A stretch of DNA of 64,000 nt from an uncultured Dehalococcoidia bacterium. GTDB lineage: Bacteria > Chloroflexota > Dehalococcoidia > Bin125. The stretch spans positions 516,923 to 580,922 of the forward strand of contig CATQGW010000001.1 in NCBI GenBank assembly GCA_958295515.1. Reading direction: 5' to 3'. This document shows positions 63,301-64,000 of this stretch, in pieces. The stretch's first letter is position 1; each line of letters starts with the position of its first letter. The notes beneath the pieces were generated by a model, which saw only the letters and a list, made by a program, of their open reading frames with translations, searched no databases and was not told the origin of the DNA. The position numbers and the translations under genes are program-made.

Positions 63301-63637
63301 GCGCTCCACCCGCATGGGCCCCGCCATCCGCCACTGCATCTGGAAGCTCCAGAACACCGACGCCAAGGTCAAAATCCTGATGCTGCTCTCCGATGGGCGG
63401 CCGCAGGACCACGGCTACGGACGTGACCGCACCGAAAAGGAATACGCCATCCACGACACCAAGATGGCCCTCACCGAAGCCCGCCGCGAAGGCATGGTGC
63501 CCTTCGCCCTCACCGTCGACCGCGCCGGCCACGACTACCTCAAGCAGATGTGCCAGGACATGGCCTACGAAGTCGTCGCCGACATCGAGTCCTTGCCCCG
63601 CCGTCTGCCCGCCCTCTACCGCCGGCTGACGGGCTGA
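60353..63637 (+). CDS. Giant NorD/CbbO-like VWA protein with N-terminal helical repeats
   Basis: 1094 residues, about twice the size of NorD. Residues about 90-370 hold six or so repeats of some 38 residues, recognisable by S(A/P)-x-YF-x-x-SP-x-VL-x-x-L...W...G motifs (FRASPQVLPHLAVNQ, FDVSPNVLPHLPLSQ, FLKSSPRVVQRLSIDD). A NorD-like middle region follows (HDIFTIIEDTRIDTIV, YAGVRRAL). The C-terminal VWA domain has MIDAS D875-V-S877-A-S879 in AFLLDVSAST, the later RSTRMGPAIRHCIWKL and LMLLSDGRPQD. It probably forms a complex with the AAA+ ATPase at 58806. ATG 60359 is an equally plausible start. Confidence 0.88.
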   Translation: MPMTDRSPSESPLDTAREALRAFPPALSQEFESAVSVVEPILEADEFGHWIETGLHVARHSLRSWEAASEYFRSSGPMLEQVTYDRMREWCDVGVGLMDTSPALAGALFRASPQVLPHLAVNQATDWAAQGQSLYKGTWKSGSLSAQYFDVSPNVLPHLPLSQMRLLVELIDSLASHSYELASACLGMAPNVLGQLERSDRAPFLEFGGIVAHTAWVDARVYFERGPVALHQVNPDQRGRYLGLAGQVALKVGRLGHPYFIESAQALSEVERDLHEGLLELAEQLAPHSGDAAMEFLKSSPRVVQRLSIDDIARWQEFGLNILQQSVDGGEAFFRLESTRGEEVMEALSSRVDLDRVSELIRMYCKALTGIDVGIKSSEELASKGVGWVDESSPTTEGTTIYLPDMVERYASKEDNFSVYKVFATHQAGRLEFGSFEYEQSRTPQVFEPAANGQSGGNGAAPPQNGDGEAPGEIHTDMERFFDRFGDRRLAHDIFTIIEDTRIDTIVKREYAGVRRALNRLQQAAAERRRPIENMPARQAMVENLLRASLDDAGNIRWPTELADQLRTPLRILNRIRHEGATVEDSAAATQLLYDWVAQVPNVELETDDWSEFEDHSMAGEQDEGDTDLMPGSGSSGLEESFMPFMPGSEERPYDSPEPVDFRGDFKPELVQLLMKLKGETGTGDAPPIPLTKEQLQELLEKSVEISINELMDMDLAESSGMFLDNLLKEVNSIQGDRPEGQQAMGDDSTGADDGDELPVEAKSFYYDEWDFRAADYKPRWCRVQEQRGEVGDVSYYRETLHAHAQLVQETRKQFEMLRPELFRKIKRLTDGEDYDLDAVIEWYTEKIAGATTETKLFYRRNKVERDVAVAFLLDVSASTDEEIQKHQDRRQDDQFDDDPRKYLSWWAQRRAEAARHPGKRIIDLEKEAVVLLIEALEAIGDKYGVYGFSGYGRDNVEFFVYKDMDEPFGDRTKERIDKIAPVRSTRMGPAIRHCIWKLQNTDAKVKILMLLSDGRPQDHGYGRDRTEKEYAIHDTKMALTEARREGMVPFALTVDRAGHDYLKQMCQDMAYEVVADIESLPRRLPALYRRLTG

Positions 63638-63641
63638 CCCG

Positions 63642-64000
63642 ATGCAGCGCGAAGAGCGCGGCGGCAGCGCCATCCCGCTGATCGCCGGCGGACTGGCGGT
63701 CGCATCCGTCGCCGCCGCGATCGTCGCCGTGCTGCTCGATCAGGCCTCGCCGAACCTCTACCTCGGTGCGGCGATCGCCGCCGCGGCCGGCACCGCGCTG
63801 TTCGTCGCCCACCTGGTTCGCAGCCGCGCCGATCTGGCCTCGTGGAGCGCCGTCGCCCCGCTCGGCGTCGTGCTCGGGCTGCTCGGCGTCGCCGCCAGCG
63901 GCGCATCCTGCGGCGTCGCCTGCCTGGCGATCGGCGCCCCCATCGCCGGCCTCGCGCTCGCCCCGCCCAACCTCAACCTCCGCCGCTGGCGTTCCATCCT
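63642..64000 (+). CDS. Membrane protein, cut by window end
   Basis: About 119 residues visible, starting 4 bp after the VWA gene and running off the window. Hydrophobic stretches: IPLIAGGLAVASVAAAIVAVLL, LGAAIAAAAGTALFVAHLV, VAPLGVVLGLLGVAA and the final VACLAIGAPIAGLALA, so at least three or four transmembrane helices. Family unknown. Its position suggests it belongs to the AAA+/VWA operon. Confidence 0.6.
   Translation, partial: MQREERGGSAIPLIAGGLAVASVAAAIVAVLLDQASPNLYLGAAIAAAAGTALFVAHLVRSRADLASWSAVAPLGVVLGLLGVAASGASCGVACLAIGAPIAGLALAPPNLNLRRWRSI

Noticed and set aside
60317..63673. Long open frame on the minus strand across the VWA gene (over 1100 codons)
   Set aside because: Open only because of G/C-rich third positions in the real gene on the + strand; composition is Gly/Val/Ala/Asp-rich and matches no family.
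1..64000. tRNA or rRNA genes
   Set aside because: No cloverleaf-like sequence or conserved rRNA segment was recognised by eye; a tRNAscan run would be decisive.

Overview
The window is high-GC bacterial chromosome (G/C-rich throughout, with strong G/C preference at third codon positions), densely packed with genes on both strands and many overlapping stop/start codons. The gene set fits a free-living, probably aerobic heterotroph. It includes flavin-dependent thymidylate synthase ThyX, an SsuD/LLM-type monooxygenase, several enoyl-CoA hydratases, a family III CoA-transferase, an acyl-CoA synthetase, an EtfBA pair with a membrane HdrD-like oxidoreductase, and a CbbQ/VWA pair. I favour Chloroflexota (Dehalococcoidia-like), with an actinobacterium as the alternative. 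This placement is an inference, because the window has no rRNA or other firm marker.

Layout. 1-5.5 kb: 5' end of a transketolase gene, RNA cyclic phosphodiesterase, a SWIM zinc-finger protein, a secreted solute-binding-like protein, and folC-fabF. 5.6-11 kb: FBPase and class I aldolase, RdgB, moaA-moaC, then an array of dRS3/NIME-like palindromic repeats. 11-21.8 kb: catabolic and transport genes (enoyl-CoA hydratase, peptide-type binding protein, ThuA, three VOC proteins including an ArsI-like one, SDR, LLM monooxygenase, class II aldolase) and an ECF sigma/anti-sigma pair. 21.8-29.2 kb: a large secreted metallopeptidase with cysteine-bearing repeats, then a ribD-ribE-ribBA-ribH operon whose genes all overlap. 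29-48.7 kb: mixed housekeeping and catabolic genes (thyX, MBL hydrolase, CoA-transferase, dienelactone hydrolase, cupin, NYN protein, SDR, penicillin acylase), a degraded toxin-antitoxin-like locus, a pair of small paralogues, an RCC1-like surface protein, a small accessory island with a DUF5343 gene, and a crotonase plus acyl-CoA synthetase. 48.7-53.2 kb: an accessory stretch with less biased codon use that holds a tandem-HEPN membrane protein, a LysM protein and a frameshifted DUF3800 pseudogene. 53.2-57.4 kb: HdrD-like membrane oxidoreductase with etfB and etfA. 57.4-64 kb: DinB-like protein, coaE, then cbbQ-type AAA+ ATPase, phosphoesterase, a giant VWA protein and a membrane protein cut by the window end.

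How the genes work together. Acyl-CoA synthetase, CoA-transferase and crotonases supply acyl-CoA oxidation. EtfBA and the HdrD-like protein probably pass those electrons to quinone. Transketolase, FBPase and two aldolases serve the sugar-phosphate and gluconeogenic arm. The rib operon supplies the FMN/FAD needed by ThyX, Etf and related enzymes.

Best candidates for something undescribed: the tandem-HEPN/six-helix membrane protein (48738-50594), the giant repeat-VWA protein with its AAA+ and phosphoesterase neighbours (58806-64000), and the RibD protein with an extra C-terminal domain (24894-26474).
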